Shown here: piece by piece, positions 14,047-26,380 of the stretch | Position numbering within the stretch: the first letter of the stretch is position 1 | Layout: each line of letters begins with the position of its first letter | DNA from: Rotaria sp. Silwood1 | Lineage: Eukaryota; Rotifera; Eurotatoria; Philodinida; Philodinidae | DNA: 64,000 bases | NCBI GenBank assembly: GCA_905250075.1 | Contig: CAJNOP010000002.1 | Span: 1,865,867 to 1,929,866 of the forward strand | Direction of reading: 5' to 3' | Translations under genes and position numbers: made by a program | The notes under the pieces: model-generated | What the model saw: only the letters and a program-made list of their open reading frames with translations | Databases searched by the model: none | Told to the model about the DNA's origin: nothing

Positions 14047-17000
14047 TGTAAGTTTTTTATGCGTATGTAATTAGTTAAGATAGCATGATATGGAGTCTCT
14101 TTTTAGTCAAGGCTATATATGCATATATTTACTTTGCATAATCAGTCTTAAGCCAAGAAACACATACACATGAATTCTGTCATTAGTAAACAAGCCGATA
14201 GATAAACGTTTGTAGTTACTATCATATATGCGTGTTAGATGAATGAACAGACTGAATACGTGTACTAACAAGGCGAATAGTGACAAGGCATTTTGATCCA
14301 TCTCATTTTTTTTTATGCAGATGTCATCATTTATCAATTTTGACAATTAAACAAGCTTACAGTTTCTAGCCTTGACATTTGTCAGTTACATGGCACATTT
14401 AATGCGTATGATCTTAAAAAAATTGGAAATACTTTTTCCTTGATTAATCAAATATTTACTTGAGTTTTGTAAAATAATATAAATGGGGAAAAGAAAATCT
14501 TTTTTTTTTGTACTCTTTGCTTTGTGTATTGACCGAAAAAATAATGAAAAAAAACAACGCTAATAATCAATAATCTTTGTGTGTTAAAGGAAAAATAATT
14601 ACATATGATTGTTATGTTAGCTTTTTGAATATTGACCATGGCGTCATGCAAGAGTCAGCGAATAACATTTCATTTAATAACGATTTTTTCCTATTGTCAC
14701 ATCTGTACTTTCAACCTATAAGTTTTGTCATTACGTCCTCATTTTCTATTCTATCATAATCAGATTCATGGTCGCATTCTTTTTCTTTTGACATGAACAT
14801 CATCTGTGTACGTATGATAATGAATGTTTACTTACATTTTTATATGGAATATAGATAATTTAGTTGAAGTGTCTAACATACTCCTCGCAAAAAGACTGTT
14901 TTCATCTTCACTTAATATTCATAAGGAATTAATTCAATATTATTTTATTTTAGTTCTCAACAATCAATAACAAAAATGACAAATCTTATTGATACTCGAT
15001 CATCATCATCATCATCATCTACAACAACAACAATAACAAATTGTCCAATAAATGCTTACGAACTTTCACAAGATCTTCAAGATAAACAAATTGAAATGCT
15101 TGAAAAAAAATATGGTGGTAGTTTACGATGTCGTCATGCCGCTACAATAATTCAACGTGCTTATAGACAATATAAATTACAACAAAATTTTCGTCATTTA
15201 TGTGCTACAATGAAAACAAATAAACGTTTATCATGTACATTTATTGATAATAATAATACATATAGTAATAATCAAATTCAAACAATAAAACCTTTAAAAC
15301 CATGTTTACGAACAACAATAAAAAAATCTTCATTACCAACACATACTGAAGATATATTAAATATTTCAACAAGTTCATCATCATCATCCAATACACCAAC
15401 AAATTCTGATTCATTATCATTGAATTTTACTGATCGCCATCTTGATTTACCATCAATTAATTTTGAACATTTTATTGAAACAACAAAACAACAAAATCCA
15501 AATCGTAAACGTGTTTGTATTATAACTGATAAACCTACAAATAAAAATTTCTATGATCATACTGATAATGTAAGTGATTTTGTTGATGGTCATACAAATA
15601 AACCACTTGTACTTATTGAATCAAATACAAATAATTTAATAAATTCTAATGAACATAATGGTCTATTAAAAACTCAATCGAATTTACCAACGAATGATTT
15701 AAATTATTATAAAAATTTAACTGATTCACCCGTATATTCAAGAAAAAACTCTTCACAAAAACCAACACCACCTATCCGTAGTTTATCATTAAAACCACGA
15801 TCACCATTCATGCAAACAGCAAATTCTAAAACATCACCAATATGGAAACGAAAAACATCTTTAACAATAGCAACACATGATAATGACATAAATGATTATT
15901 TACTTGACAGTCCAAATCATTCATTACTTCAACGTTTAAGTCCATCGTCAACTACAAGTTCAGATCGTGATAATATGAGTTTACAATCAACAAGTAGTGG
16001 TTCTAATTCTTGTTCATTATCAAATAGTCTTGAAATACATCAACAACAAACATTACTTATTCAACATCAACCTGTTTTACATGGACAAGAACGAACGTCG
16101 AATATAAGAATTAACGAAACATATCGAAGACGTTGCTATCGTGCTGGACTCAATATATTTAATAAGTAAATATATTTATTTATATTGAATATGCAAGGTT
16201 GTTCAAAAGTCACCGAGTAGTTTTTGATTACGAATAACTTTTGATGAAGAAACGAAAGAGAACTGCAGTTTTTACAATTGAAAGGACCAGACTTGAGATC
16301 ATCGAATCATGAAATTTAATAATATTTTTAGTAGAACTTTGAAAAGCCAAGATTTCTAAAAAAACAGACTTTTAGAAGTTTTCATAGTAATTTAAATTCT
16401 AAGTACACAAACTTGTTTAATCTTGCTTTTTCAAAAGTTTTCCAAAAAATAATGACTATTTTTTTATATCCCTGAGTCTCCTCGTTTCAACGATAAAAAT
16501 TACCGTTCAATTTCTTGTTTCTATCAAAAGTAATTCACAATCAAAAACTACTTGTTGACTTTTGGACCATTCTCTCTATATATATATATATTTATTTATT
16601 CATTCATTTTATTGAATAGAAAACCTGAACGTGGTATTCGTTATTTAATAGCACATCGTTTTCTTGAAGGAAATCCCCAAGCTGTAGCACGTTTTTTACT
16701 TTCACGTAAAGGTTTAAGTCGACAAATGATTGGAGAATATCTTGGTAACTTACAAGACTCATTTGCAATGCAAGTATTACAGTAAGTTTTAAAGACAAAA
16801 ATTTTTTGTTTTTCTTATATTGATTATTTTTTTTGTTGTGTTTAGTGCATTTGTAAATGAATTCGATTTTCAAGATATGCCTATTGATGTAGCATTAAGA
16901 AAATTTCAATCAACTTTTCGATTACCAGTAAGAAAAATGAGAAAAAAAATCAATTATATTCTTCTTCTTCTTCTTTTTTTATTAAAGGGTGAAGCACAAA

Positions 17001-20000
17001 AAATCGAACAATTGATGAAAGTGAGTCAAACATGAAGTATACTTATAATAAGAAAAATCAATTGTTCATCAAAAAAAGATTTGCTTTTTCTTTTATATTC
17101 GTTTTTATTAATTCTTTTTTTTTACTAAGGTATTTGGACAACGTTATTCTATAACAAATCCATCATCGTCACCATCGAATGTTGATACTATATTTATATT
17201 AGCTTTTGCTATTATTATGTTAAATACTGATTTACATAGTCGAAATATAAAATCTGAGAAAAAAATGCGTTTAGAACAATTTATTAAAAATCTTCGAGGT
17301 AAAAATATATTCATTTGTATATATATATGTATAACTAAATCAGAAAGAAATCTGGAATTTGATAGGAACATTTTTCTTTCTATATGGGCATGTGACGATT
17401 GCTTATGTATATATAGTAAATGTCGATTTTTTTTCCTAATGTAAATATGCACAGTAGGGGAACATAATGAATCTTTTACCATTACTGCAGGCTATTAGTT
17501 GTCGTAGAAAGGAAAACGAACGACACTGATTGCCAATTTGTCACATTTTTTTTTTTACTTTTTCTATTTGTTTGCCTGCTTACAAACACGCTTATGATGA
17601 GAAGGATTATACTATAAGAAGAAGTTTTCTTTAACTTCTTTCTCTGTGTCTCGTTTACTTTTTCTTGACGTTTACATTTCCATGGTCGCAAGAAAAATTT
17701 ATGTGGTATTTTCTTTTATGTGGATGTGTGCATATTCTGTATATTATTTGCGTGTCAGATTAATTTGTCGGCGTGTGAGCCGAAATGGATCGGAGAACAA
17801 GTGAATGTAAACCTCGATAAATCTTATGTTGATAGTGTTAGTAAAGATAGTTACAATATAAGTCTTTTCGATTTCTTCTTTAATGAGCCACGCAAATCCA
17901 ACACATGCACCCTGATCGGATGGAAACTGGAATGTGCGCATCGATAGATAATCGAAAGGACAACATAGAGAATCATGCGTAAATACATTCAACAGAGTCT
18001 AAACTCGTTTGCTCATTTTATATATATTTATATATATATATATAGAACACAACTAGACAAGAATCAATTAGGAAACGTTTCTTCAAGTAAACAGCACTAC
18101 TACCATACAAATTGACCATCTGCGAGCATCAAACAGAAAAAGAGAGAGAGCGAGAAAAGAAAAAAACGATGTTGTTGAGGCAATCCATATGAAGACTCGT
18201 CTTCTTCTGATTCTTTCTTTTTTTTCTTCTAACCGACTGATGTCTTTACTATTACTACATTTATATTATGCTTGTTGATAAATGAATCTTCAATACGTCG
18301 AATGTCACATAGATGTTCTCACAATATATATGTATACAAATAAGAACAAAAAAAAAGAATTTAACAACTATATAAGTCACTCAAAAAAGATCTTTTACTC
18401 TATTAAGCACTGTTATTCTACGACTAATTATGATAAGAATAGTCATCGTCTTCTTTTCTTTTTTATCTTTATCTTTTATTACATGTCTTTAAATTCAAAT
18501 GAGATGTGCATGTTACATATACACTAGAGCATTATTGTATGTTGTCATCGATGATAATGGACATTGTGTTAACGAAGCGAAGCGAAATAGAGAAAAAGAA
18601 GAAGAAAAAAAGAAAGAAAAAGATGAAACAGATTAAAGAACATTGAACTAATGTGAATATAAAACGAAGCCTTTGTCATTCGAGTTCATTATTCCGATGC
18701 ACTATCGTTAAAATGACATGAATAGAAAAACTAGAGTCATGACAGTAAATTATGGAAAACAACACAAGAACGAAAAGGCATGGATGAAATGATCTTTATA
18801 TGTTGCTTTTTTTCTTTCTTTGTTTTTTCATATTTCCGATAGATTCATATAGGGTTTCACTTTGTATGCAAACGCATCTACTAGTAAAACTGACATGATT
18901 AGTGCATTCCAATGGTGACAGTCGAAATTTAATTTTGTCGATTCTTTTTCTTTTTCTTTCTTGCCTCTTCAATTAATTCACTATAATGTATTGAGAACTT
19001 GAACTATTGACATTACAGTACAGATTAATCTAATGATTTCTTTTTCTTGTTCTTTTTTTTTTTAGTATGAGAATAATTTTTTGATAAAGATCTTACTATT
19101 GGACCATATAGTTGCATACTAATTTGCGTCTCTCTCTTGCTCTTTCTTTTTTTGCGTTGTTTTTTTTTTCTTTTCTGACATTAGAATAAAAAATAAGCAA
19201 AATGTGAAATAGACAACATTAGAAGATAATTAAAAACGTATTTTAATCAAAATCGATGCACACGTCATATTTTACAAGTAAATACCATGAATTTTTTGAC
19301 AGACAAATTTTTCTTTTTTTTCCTTTGTTGTCTAACTTAATCAAAATGTTCAATCTCGTTTTGTTGATCAAAGAAAAACTTTCATATATGTTTGTATATG
19401 TGTGTGTGTAAAAGTGGAAGAGAGGAAAAAAGAAAGTACGAGAAAATCAGATCATATGGTTTTTCTTTTCAAACTGAGAGAAAACACCCGACACTACCGT
19501 TGTTTGAGAAATAACTTTTACTTTGTCTTTTTTTTTGTAGATTTTTCATTCGCTTTACTGTAATAATGAGACAAGGAAAGTGAGGGAGAACCGATTTCCG
19601 CTTTCTGCACAATCCAACACTCGTTCGTTATAGACAAGTCGAGAAAAATGCTTTTATAAGAACGAGCGTTCACTCACTTATTCACTCACTCTCACTCATC
19701 TACTTCTTCTCATCATCATTCTTGTCAAGGTCTTTTCGCTTGTTGACTGCTAGTATATACACTCATAGTCAAAATCGAATTTTGCTTCGGTTCATACAGA
19801 CTTGTACGAACGGTCTCACTTCATGTCAATAATACTATTAATATTAAGAAGACGAAGAAAAGAATAAGAGAGTCCGAAAGAAAATCATTGCGTTCTTCTT
19901 TATTTCTTTGTCAATAGATAGACGAATATCGACGGAAAAGCTAAAGGGAAAAGAAGAAAAAAAACGAGAAAAAAACAGAAAGAGGAAAAAAAAATCAGAG

Positions 20001-21709
20001 AATAGAAACAAAATCGATCATTTCAATTTTCACAATACTATATAATAGACTGATTCTTTTCGCAAATCGCACCAACGACAGCGAACGGAAGCAAACTAAA
20101 AATGTCTTATTGAACCGGAGAAAACAGAGAGAGAGAAAGAGAGAACGGCTTTTCCATCGCTTCCTTATAGAATGTATGTAAAAGAGAAAAAAAGCGAAGG
20201 AAGTTACAAAAAGAAAAAAAGAAGAAGAACAAGAAAACCATCATCTATAAATCATCGACCGCTTGCATGCAGCAATGGCACTCATTGCTATCGTTCGGTT
20301 GTCGTCATTACGCTAAAGCAAAATGAGAGAAGAAAAAAAAAATTTCTATGTCAACAGATATTCAACATTCTTAAATGATGATTATTAAACAAGTCATATT
20401 ATTATTATTATTATTTTCTAGCAATCGATTATGGTGAAGATCTCGATATTGATTATTTAACTGGTATTTATGAACGTATACGTGCAGAAGAATTTCGTCC
20501 TGATAGTGATCATGTAACACAAGTAGCTAAATTTGAACAAACACTTATTGGTAAAAAGCCAACATTAGTTGCATCACATCGTCGACTTGTATGTTATTGT
20601 CGTTTATATGAAATATATGATTTATCAAAACGTGAAAGACTTACAGCACATCAACGTGAAGTATTTCTTTTCAATGATTTACTTGTTGTAAGTTTCATAT
20701 TTATTAAATACAAAAACAAAAGTTTGTTTTTATGATTTAGATTACAAAAATTTCCGGTAAAAAACGTCAACAATTACAATATCAATATCGTCAAGCATTT
20801 CGTTTATCCGGAATGAATTTATATTTATTTGAAACTACACGTAAGAAAAACTTCAAAATTTAGTATTTTATGATGAACTATAAAAGAAAAAAAATATTAT
20901 TTCTAGATTATCAATATGGTATTCGTCTAGTACGTAAACCAGATATACATCAAACAAATTTAATAACATTTAATGCAAGAAATGAACATGATCGAACAAA
21001 ATTTTGTGAAGATTTAAAAGAAGCTATTATGGAAATGGATGAAATGGAAGGTTTACGTATACAATCTGAACTTGATAAATTACGTGGTTCATGGAGTTCA
21101 CTTGCAGATATATCAAATAATAATAATAGCAATACTACTAATAATAATGGAATTATTTCATCATTAATTGATTATCCAACAAATAAACGTGATAGACCAT
21201 TATCAAGAACATTATCAAATTCATTACTTGATATGACATTAACAATGCCTGTTTCATCAATATGTAAGTAAAATGTACAATAGTATAAAAATTATTTATG
21301 TAAAATTCTTTTATTTTGTTTATGATAGTGAATCATCATAAAACAACGAATAATAATAATACTACTACTACTAATAATAATAATACATCGGATCTTTTGC
21401 CATGTCGAAATTCTCAATGTTCAGTTGATAGTGGAATGGTAAATAAAATAAAAATATTATTGATGAAATCGTGATCAGATCCTTTTCACAACCAAAAAGT
21501 GTCCATTCGACATGATTTTATGGTTGCTTTCAGGTTGTGGATAGGATGGATTACATATTCTTCTAACTTTTTCTTTTTTTTCGTTTTTTTTTCGATTAGT
21601 ATTACTTATATTATTATGATGACATCTTGTTTTCTTTTTTAAGGTTTCATTGACAAATGAGTTTTCACCAAATAATGGATTCAATATGCGTTTAACAACA
21701 ACTAAATAA
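13818..21709 (+). CDS. IQSEC: IQSEC/BRAG-family Arf guanine-nucleotide exchange factor
   Basis: Eleven exons: 13818-14047, 14954-16165, 16620-16781, 16846-16927, 16988-17020, 17130-17298, 20422-20687, 20741-20840, 20907-21263, 21329-21438 and 21644-21709 (TAA), giving 928 residues. Order of domains: an N-terminal coiled coil (about 20-60, [18 protein letters not shown]), a poly-Asn run, an IQ motif near residues 137-155 ([15 protein letters not shown]), a long Ser/Asn-rich linker, a Sec7 domain from about 481 ([32 protein letters not shown] with the catalytic Glu of the family, [14 protein letters not shown]), then a PH domain ([40 protein letters not shown]). These segments track human IQSEC1-3. 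The family activates Arf6 and related Arfs at the plasma membrane and synapse and binds calmodulin through the IQ motif. The first ATG was chosen because an acceptor precedes it and the coiled coil follows at once. The 3.1-kb intron inside the Sec7-PH region is unusual here. Confidence 0.9.
13999..14045 (+). repeat. (AAT)n trinucleotide run encoding poly-Asn in IQSEC exon 1
   Basis: About twelve consecutive aat codons end the first IQSEC coding exon immediately before its donor site. Such runs are length-variable and may vary between alleles. Confidence 0.85.
16197..16568. repeat. Foldback MITE-like element in IQSEC intron
   Basis: It fills most of intron 16166-16619. The left arm begins ggttgttcaaaagtcacc and continues gagtagtttttgatt. 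The right arm in reverse complement reads ggtccaaaagtcaacaagta and continues gtttttgattgtgaattact. Both arms share agtagtttttgatt and a following acttttgat. No open frame of note is present. It is probably a non-autonomous transposon. Confidence 0.7.
17299..20421 (+). other. 3.1-kb IQSEC intron, poly-pyrimidine/poly-purine rich
   Basis: Phase-matched boundaries (Gly codon of LRG, then a split Ala codon in AIDYGEDL). No coding-like exon or clear foldback was found. It contains a TA repeat at about 18020-18045, many T/C tracts and GA-rich tracts (18590-18620, 19940-20000). A TATA-like string, cttttataagaacgagcg, sits near 19652-19670. The intron splits the Sec7 domain from the PH domain and could house regulatory DNA. 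Confidence 0.45.
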
Positions 21710-21710
21710 A
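21705..21710 (+). terminator. AATAAA poly(A) signal overlapping the IQSEC stop codon
   Basis: The string actaaataaac contains both TAA (21707-21709) and AATAAA. Chance occurrence is possible in AT-rich DNA, but two other genes in the window show the same arrangement. Confidence 0.35.
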
Positions 21711-21983
21711 CAAAATCGATATCTATTCTAATTGTGAATTAATTCTACAGATAAAATTTTTATATATTATTATATATACGTATTAAAGCTAGTCAGTCAA
21801 GTGTAAACAGTTGTTGTTTGTTGTTTTTTTTTTATATGTTCGAAATGAAGAATTTTTTGTATATGTTTAGAATTTTTTTTTTGTGTGTATGCACAGTTGT
21901 GAAATAATGAACAAGAGAAAAAAAGAACAATTGGTCATATTTAATGTGACTTTTTCCTTTTTTTTTTTTCTTCTTTGTTTTAT

Positions 21984-22924
21984 TTAATGATGATTTGATT
22001 GCATAATCATAGAAAACCTTTGAAGATTTTCTTTAGCTTTTAATGTTAATAAATAATTTTCATTTTGAAGTTGTTCAAATTCATTTGATAAATTTATTAA
22101 TTCATTTGATTGTCGATTATGTTGATTAATAATTAATATATGATTTGTTTGTTTAATTATTCTATCATGTTGAATTAGAAATTCTTGAATTTGTTTTGTT
22201 AATTTAATTAGTAATTCATGTCGTTGTTTAAGTTTTAAGGAATATTCATTCAATTGATATTTTGTATATCGATATTCATTTTTAAGATGATCAATTAAAG
22301 TTGATTTTTGATTCATACTTAATTGTATTGAAGTTAATAATTCCTTATAATCTATAATTAATTTCGATTTGAGAATAAATGGCACTATCTAAAGGAAAAA
22401 TAAATTTATATTAGAAAAAAAAAATAGCTTTAGTTTGTTAAAGAACGAACTTTTTCTATAATATGTTTTATGGAAGGTTGATTTAGTAAATGATCAATTT
22501 GATTTCGTTTAACATTCATTTGTAAAAGACGTGTTTCAATCAATTCGATTGTATCAATAAAATTTTTATTAGTTCGAAGACATTCAATGATGATTGATAG
22601 TTCTTTAAAATGTTGATCAAATTTATTCAAATAATTTTGTATATTGTGAAAGTTTTTAATACATTGATGAAATTTTTGTAGAAATATATGATTATGTTCA
22701 TCGATTGTTAAATTATCATTTTTCAAAACAAGATTTATTGTTTTTTGAGATGTATTTGAACATATTTTGTTTATTGGAATAGGTGTTGAAAGAATTTCAG
22801 TTGAATTTTCTGTTATTGGACTTAATAAACGATTAGGTAATGTACTATTTAGAGTAGAATATTCAAGTAAAGGTCGATCATGTTCATGGATAGATTCTGA
22901 TATAAAAGGAATTTCTGACGTCAT
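21984..22924 (-). CDS. Coiled-coil protein of unknown function
   Basis: Two exons on the minus strand, 22924-22451 and 22388-21984, with a 62-base intron (gttcgt donor, cctttag acceptor) in phase 0, giving 292 residues. I do not recognise the family. The N-terminal 50 residues are Ser/Thr/Pro-rich. Most of the rest is predicted helical, with heptad-like Leu/Ile spacing, for example FHNIQNYLNKFDQHFKELSI and LINLSNEFEQLQNENYLLTL. It has no signal peptide, membrane segment or catalytic motif. It could be a centrosomal, kinetochore or scaffolding protein, but nothing decides this. It is convergent with IQSEC: the two stop codons lie about 275 bases apart. An AATAAA overlaps its stop on the minus strand. 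The reality of the gene is supported by codon use and clean splicing. Confidence 0.7.
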
Positions 22925-24387
22925 TTAAACGTTACTTCACTGTACGATGAATGAAAAGATAAAGAATACAATGGATCTTACATATGACGACATAGTAGAA
23001 AGATAAAGAATGGATTATGATATCATGAAAGAGGGAGAGAGATATGTATAGTTTGAACGGATATAAGAGCTAACGCATATATGTTCAAGTTTTTACAAGA
23101 TTAAAAAAGTAAAATTGCTGGTAAAATTAGTTAATCCATAGAAAATATAAATGTTTTCAATGGAAGAGTAGTATATAGATTTAGCCAATTTTATACTATT
23201 GATATATACTCAACAATCGTTCTTGTTAGCTGATATATGTCATATATTTTTTATAATTAATTTTACATTTCTATTACTAATATAATAAAGGAACTTTGAA
23301 GTAACAATAAATTTTAACACAATTATTTAAGATCATATAATTGATTAATCCTTCTGCTTTGTTTTTTTATAGTTAGTATCGTTCATTTTATACGTTTCGT
23401 TTTTGCTAGTGAAACACGACTTATTAAACCAGTTCAATCACTAATCATAGATTAACATAGAAATCTCTTCAGATGTCTCCTTCCATTTTGAATGAGACTT
23501 TTTGTCTACATATACAACATAGTGTTCTAATAAAACCTCTAAAAGAATGATTTAACTTTATTGTTGAAATTTTATTCTAGAATTCCAAATTTTCGAATTT
23601 TTATCTATAACTTTGTCCATATAGAGAAATCACATAAAAATAATGCAGAGGTTTTCAACAAAATCTATTCAAGATGTCAAACTACTGAAAGCTTTTGAAC
23701 TTTTTAATGATGAGTTCTTTATGTGCACAAAATTCCAAATGAAAATTCGATAATACAAATTTTCTGCAAGCCTGAACTCCTTTGAAGGTTTTGATTAGGA
23801 TACTATGTAGTATATTTAGGCAGAAACTCATTGAAATAGGAAGGACACATCTGAAGAAATTCCCTCGTAAGGTTATAAAACCAATGTTGTTAAAAAGCTT
23901 AGTCGGATTTCTATTACTAGAAGAGACAGATATCTGCTGAATTTCGAGTACTCTATTTAATTATTGAAGTGTACTTGAGTACTTTCTCATGAACTAACAC
24001 GGCATAACAAGATTATTATACAATGAAAGTAGATTTTGACGATTGGCTACGGAAGATTGTTGTTGACTTTTAAAAACTTTTGAATGATGTAAAATATTTC
24101 TCAATATTTTCCCATAGATTAATGTGCGTTATCAATCTTATTGTCATTGGACGCTAATGATGTTAACATTTTTGTAATAATAAGTGTCAGATATTTATCA
24201 TACACTATCAATGACAAAGATAGTTTATATCAAAAAAAGAATAATATCTTGCTTCAAAATATGAATAATGTTTAATGAAACCCCCGCGAAACCAATGAAG
24301 TTAAGTACATTATTTGATCGATTTCTATTTGAAATAAAATCCATGCCAATACAGAATCATTTTAAACACTGTTGACAAATGAAAACC

Positions 24388-24960
24388 AAATAATGGATGT
24401 CCCATTATAAATGATCGGTTTTTTATTTATTTCTTTTCATCATGTAAGTACGTTTCTTTTAAAAACAAAATATACTACAAGATGTAGCGTGAGAAGCTCT
24501 ACAATTTACATAAGATCGCTTATTTTGTAGTTGTACTTTTTGTGTTCAAAAGGGACAATTTTGACCGTGCGCAGAAAATAATATTTTGGTACAATACGGA
24601 TTCACTTCTTTTGTTATTTCATCTTTTTATCACCTGATATGTCTTCGTAAGAAAAACAAAATCTACCATAAGATGTAGCGCAAACGGCTCTACAATCTAC
24701 ACAGTGAAGCGCATTGTAATTGTTTTGAAAAAAAAGCAAAATTCTGTGTGACCAATTTTGGCACGGTCGAAATTTGATCGCTCAAAATTTTGCCCATTTT
24801 GAAAACAACAAGTGCAACTATAAAATAAGCGATCTTATGTAAACTGTAGAACTTTTCAAGCTGCATCTTGTAGTATATTTTGTTTTTAAAAATAAACGTA
24901 CTTGATGATGAAAAAAAGCAATACAAAAACCGACCATTTATTATGGGACACCCATTATTT
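24388..24960. mobile_element. Foldback MITE-like element, about 570 bp
   Basis: The left end reads aaataatggatgtcccatta followed by taaatgatcgg. The right end in reverse complement reads aaataatgggtgtcccataa followed by taaatggtcgg. The arms stay alignable inward (tacaagatgtagc / tacaagatgcagc; cttatttt.tagttg.act). The internal sequence repeats arm-like motifs (atgtagcg.....ggctctaca at 24670-24695), suggesting nested or rearranged arms. There is no transposase frame. Flanks are AT-rich, so the target duplication cannot be fixed. Confidence 0.75.
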
Positions 24961-25253
24961 CTATCAATACTTATTGTTTAAAACTATAGAACGGCAGAAG
25001 ATTATCTTTTCGAACTCTACATTTTAGTTTATATTTTTATAACTTAATAGAACATTGAATCAGTAAACTTTTATTTCAAGAAATTCGAAATATGAAGTTT
25101 ATCATTTTGTTGAAATACATATCTGATGGTCGCTATTATCAAAAACAATCATAAACGGTTTTTCATTATCGATAACAATTAGAAAGTCTCTACATTTATG
25201 ATTATCAGTAAATGTTTTAATATGATGAGTCATACGTTAAAGTTGAGTGATTG

Positions 25254-25519
25254 AATCTTTGAACTGTTTAACACTGTTATTCGATATTGGATTGATCCAG
25301 ATACTAACGAAATTTCCGGTGATACGCGATGGTGCAGATACTAATAGTATATATTCATTTTTCTCAAAGAGCTGATATTATTAGCGGAGTCAAGTATTGC
25401 ATTAATTCAACGACGGATACATACTCGATATCATAATATTATACAGGACTATTTACGTATGAGCAAAAAAGTACTTGAAATGAAATATGAATTAAGATTA
25501 CGTATGAATTATTAGGACG
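25254..25519 (+). pseudogene. Possible decayed coding fragment
   Basis: Two adjacent frames read like protein in this genome's codon style. The first is at about 25254-25345 and contains TVIRYWIDPDTNEISGDTRW before a stop. The second, at about 25353-25519, is in another frame and contains SIALIQRRIHTRYHNIIQDY and KKVLEMKYELRLRMNY before a stop. No splice pair joins them convincingly, and no family was recognised. It may be a gene remnant or exons of a diverged gene; confidence is low. Confidence 0.25.
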
Positions 25520-25884
25520 AATTGTACATCTTAAATATCTTTTTACTAATCTTTACTGGTCATTTTGTCTGTCATTACTAACAATGATTAATGTTAGGCA
25601 TACGTCTGAGCTTGATTTTAGCTAGTAAACTAGTATTCAATTAACTAAATCTGATGCATATTTAAATAAGGTTCGATTTTGATTTGTTAATTCTTCGAAT
25701 AGTCATTTTTTTGCATCGCCGATATCAAAATGTTCTTCTCTTTAGCTTTCTTTGTAGTTTGGAGAATATTTCATCAATACAATCTTCGATGTTCTGTTTT
25801 CATTTTTATATTATTTTTACCAAAGCTTTCTATACTTCTTATGAGGAAACTTTTGCAAATTGAAAATCACTTTTGAGTTGAGAC

Positions 25885-26380
25885 TCTGTACCTAAAATAA
25901 ACCCCGAAGGATATTGGTTTTCTTGAACTTTCCTACAAATTAGTAGCCATTTTATTGAAGTTTTAGCTTACAGCTCGATATGTTCAAAAGAATTGAATCA
26001 AGACAATTTGACCCAAAATCTTATCCATAGATAGATCTGCTTGTAACTAGAATGTCCTAGAAGTTTCAGCTCAAAGGAATGTTACTTTCACGAGATGTTG
26101 AATCCCCAAAACTCATTAATATCTCACGGAAGATTCGAGAATTTCATAGTTTTTGGAAATTCAGTATCTCGTCTAAGAGACATTCTAGTTAAAATTAGAC
26201 TTATCAATAGGCAAGGTATCAAATCAAAATATTCTTATTCCATTCTTGTGGAAATATCATAGTAGAGACTAAAGTTTTAGTAACACGGTTATAACTCTAT
26301 AAGGAAGTTCTATGGAGGACGCTTATTCTTCTGGCTTTTTACATCTAATTTGGGTCTTTCTATATACAGAGTCCCAGCTT
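25885..26380. repeat. Foldback repeat with GACTCTGTA ends, intergenic copy
   Basis: The left end reads gagactctgtacctaaaataaacccc (given here as ends only: gagactctgta ... aaacccc). The reverse-complemented right end reads gggactctgtatatagaaagaccc. The arms pair inward around a centre near 26128: gtaactagaatgtcctagaa pairs with taactagaatgtctcttag, and cacgagatgttgaat pairs with gacgagatactgaat. Related sequence occurs at 3415-3800 in WDR81 and, more degraded, at about 26640-26990. Confidence 0.6.
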
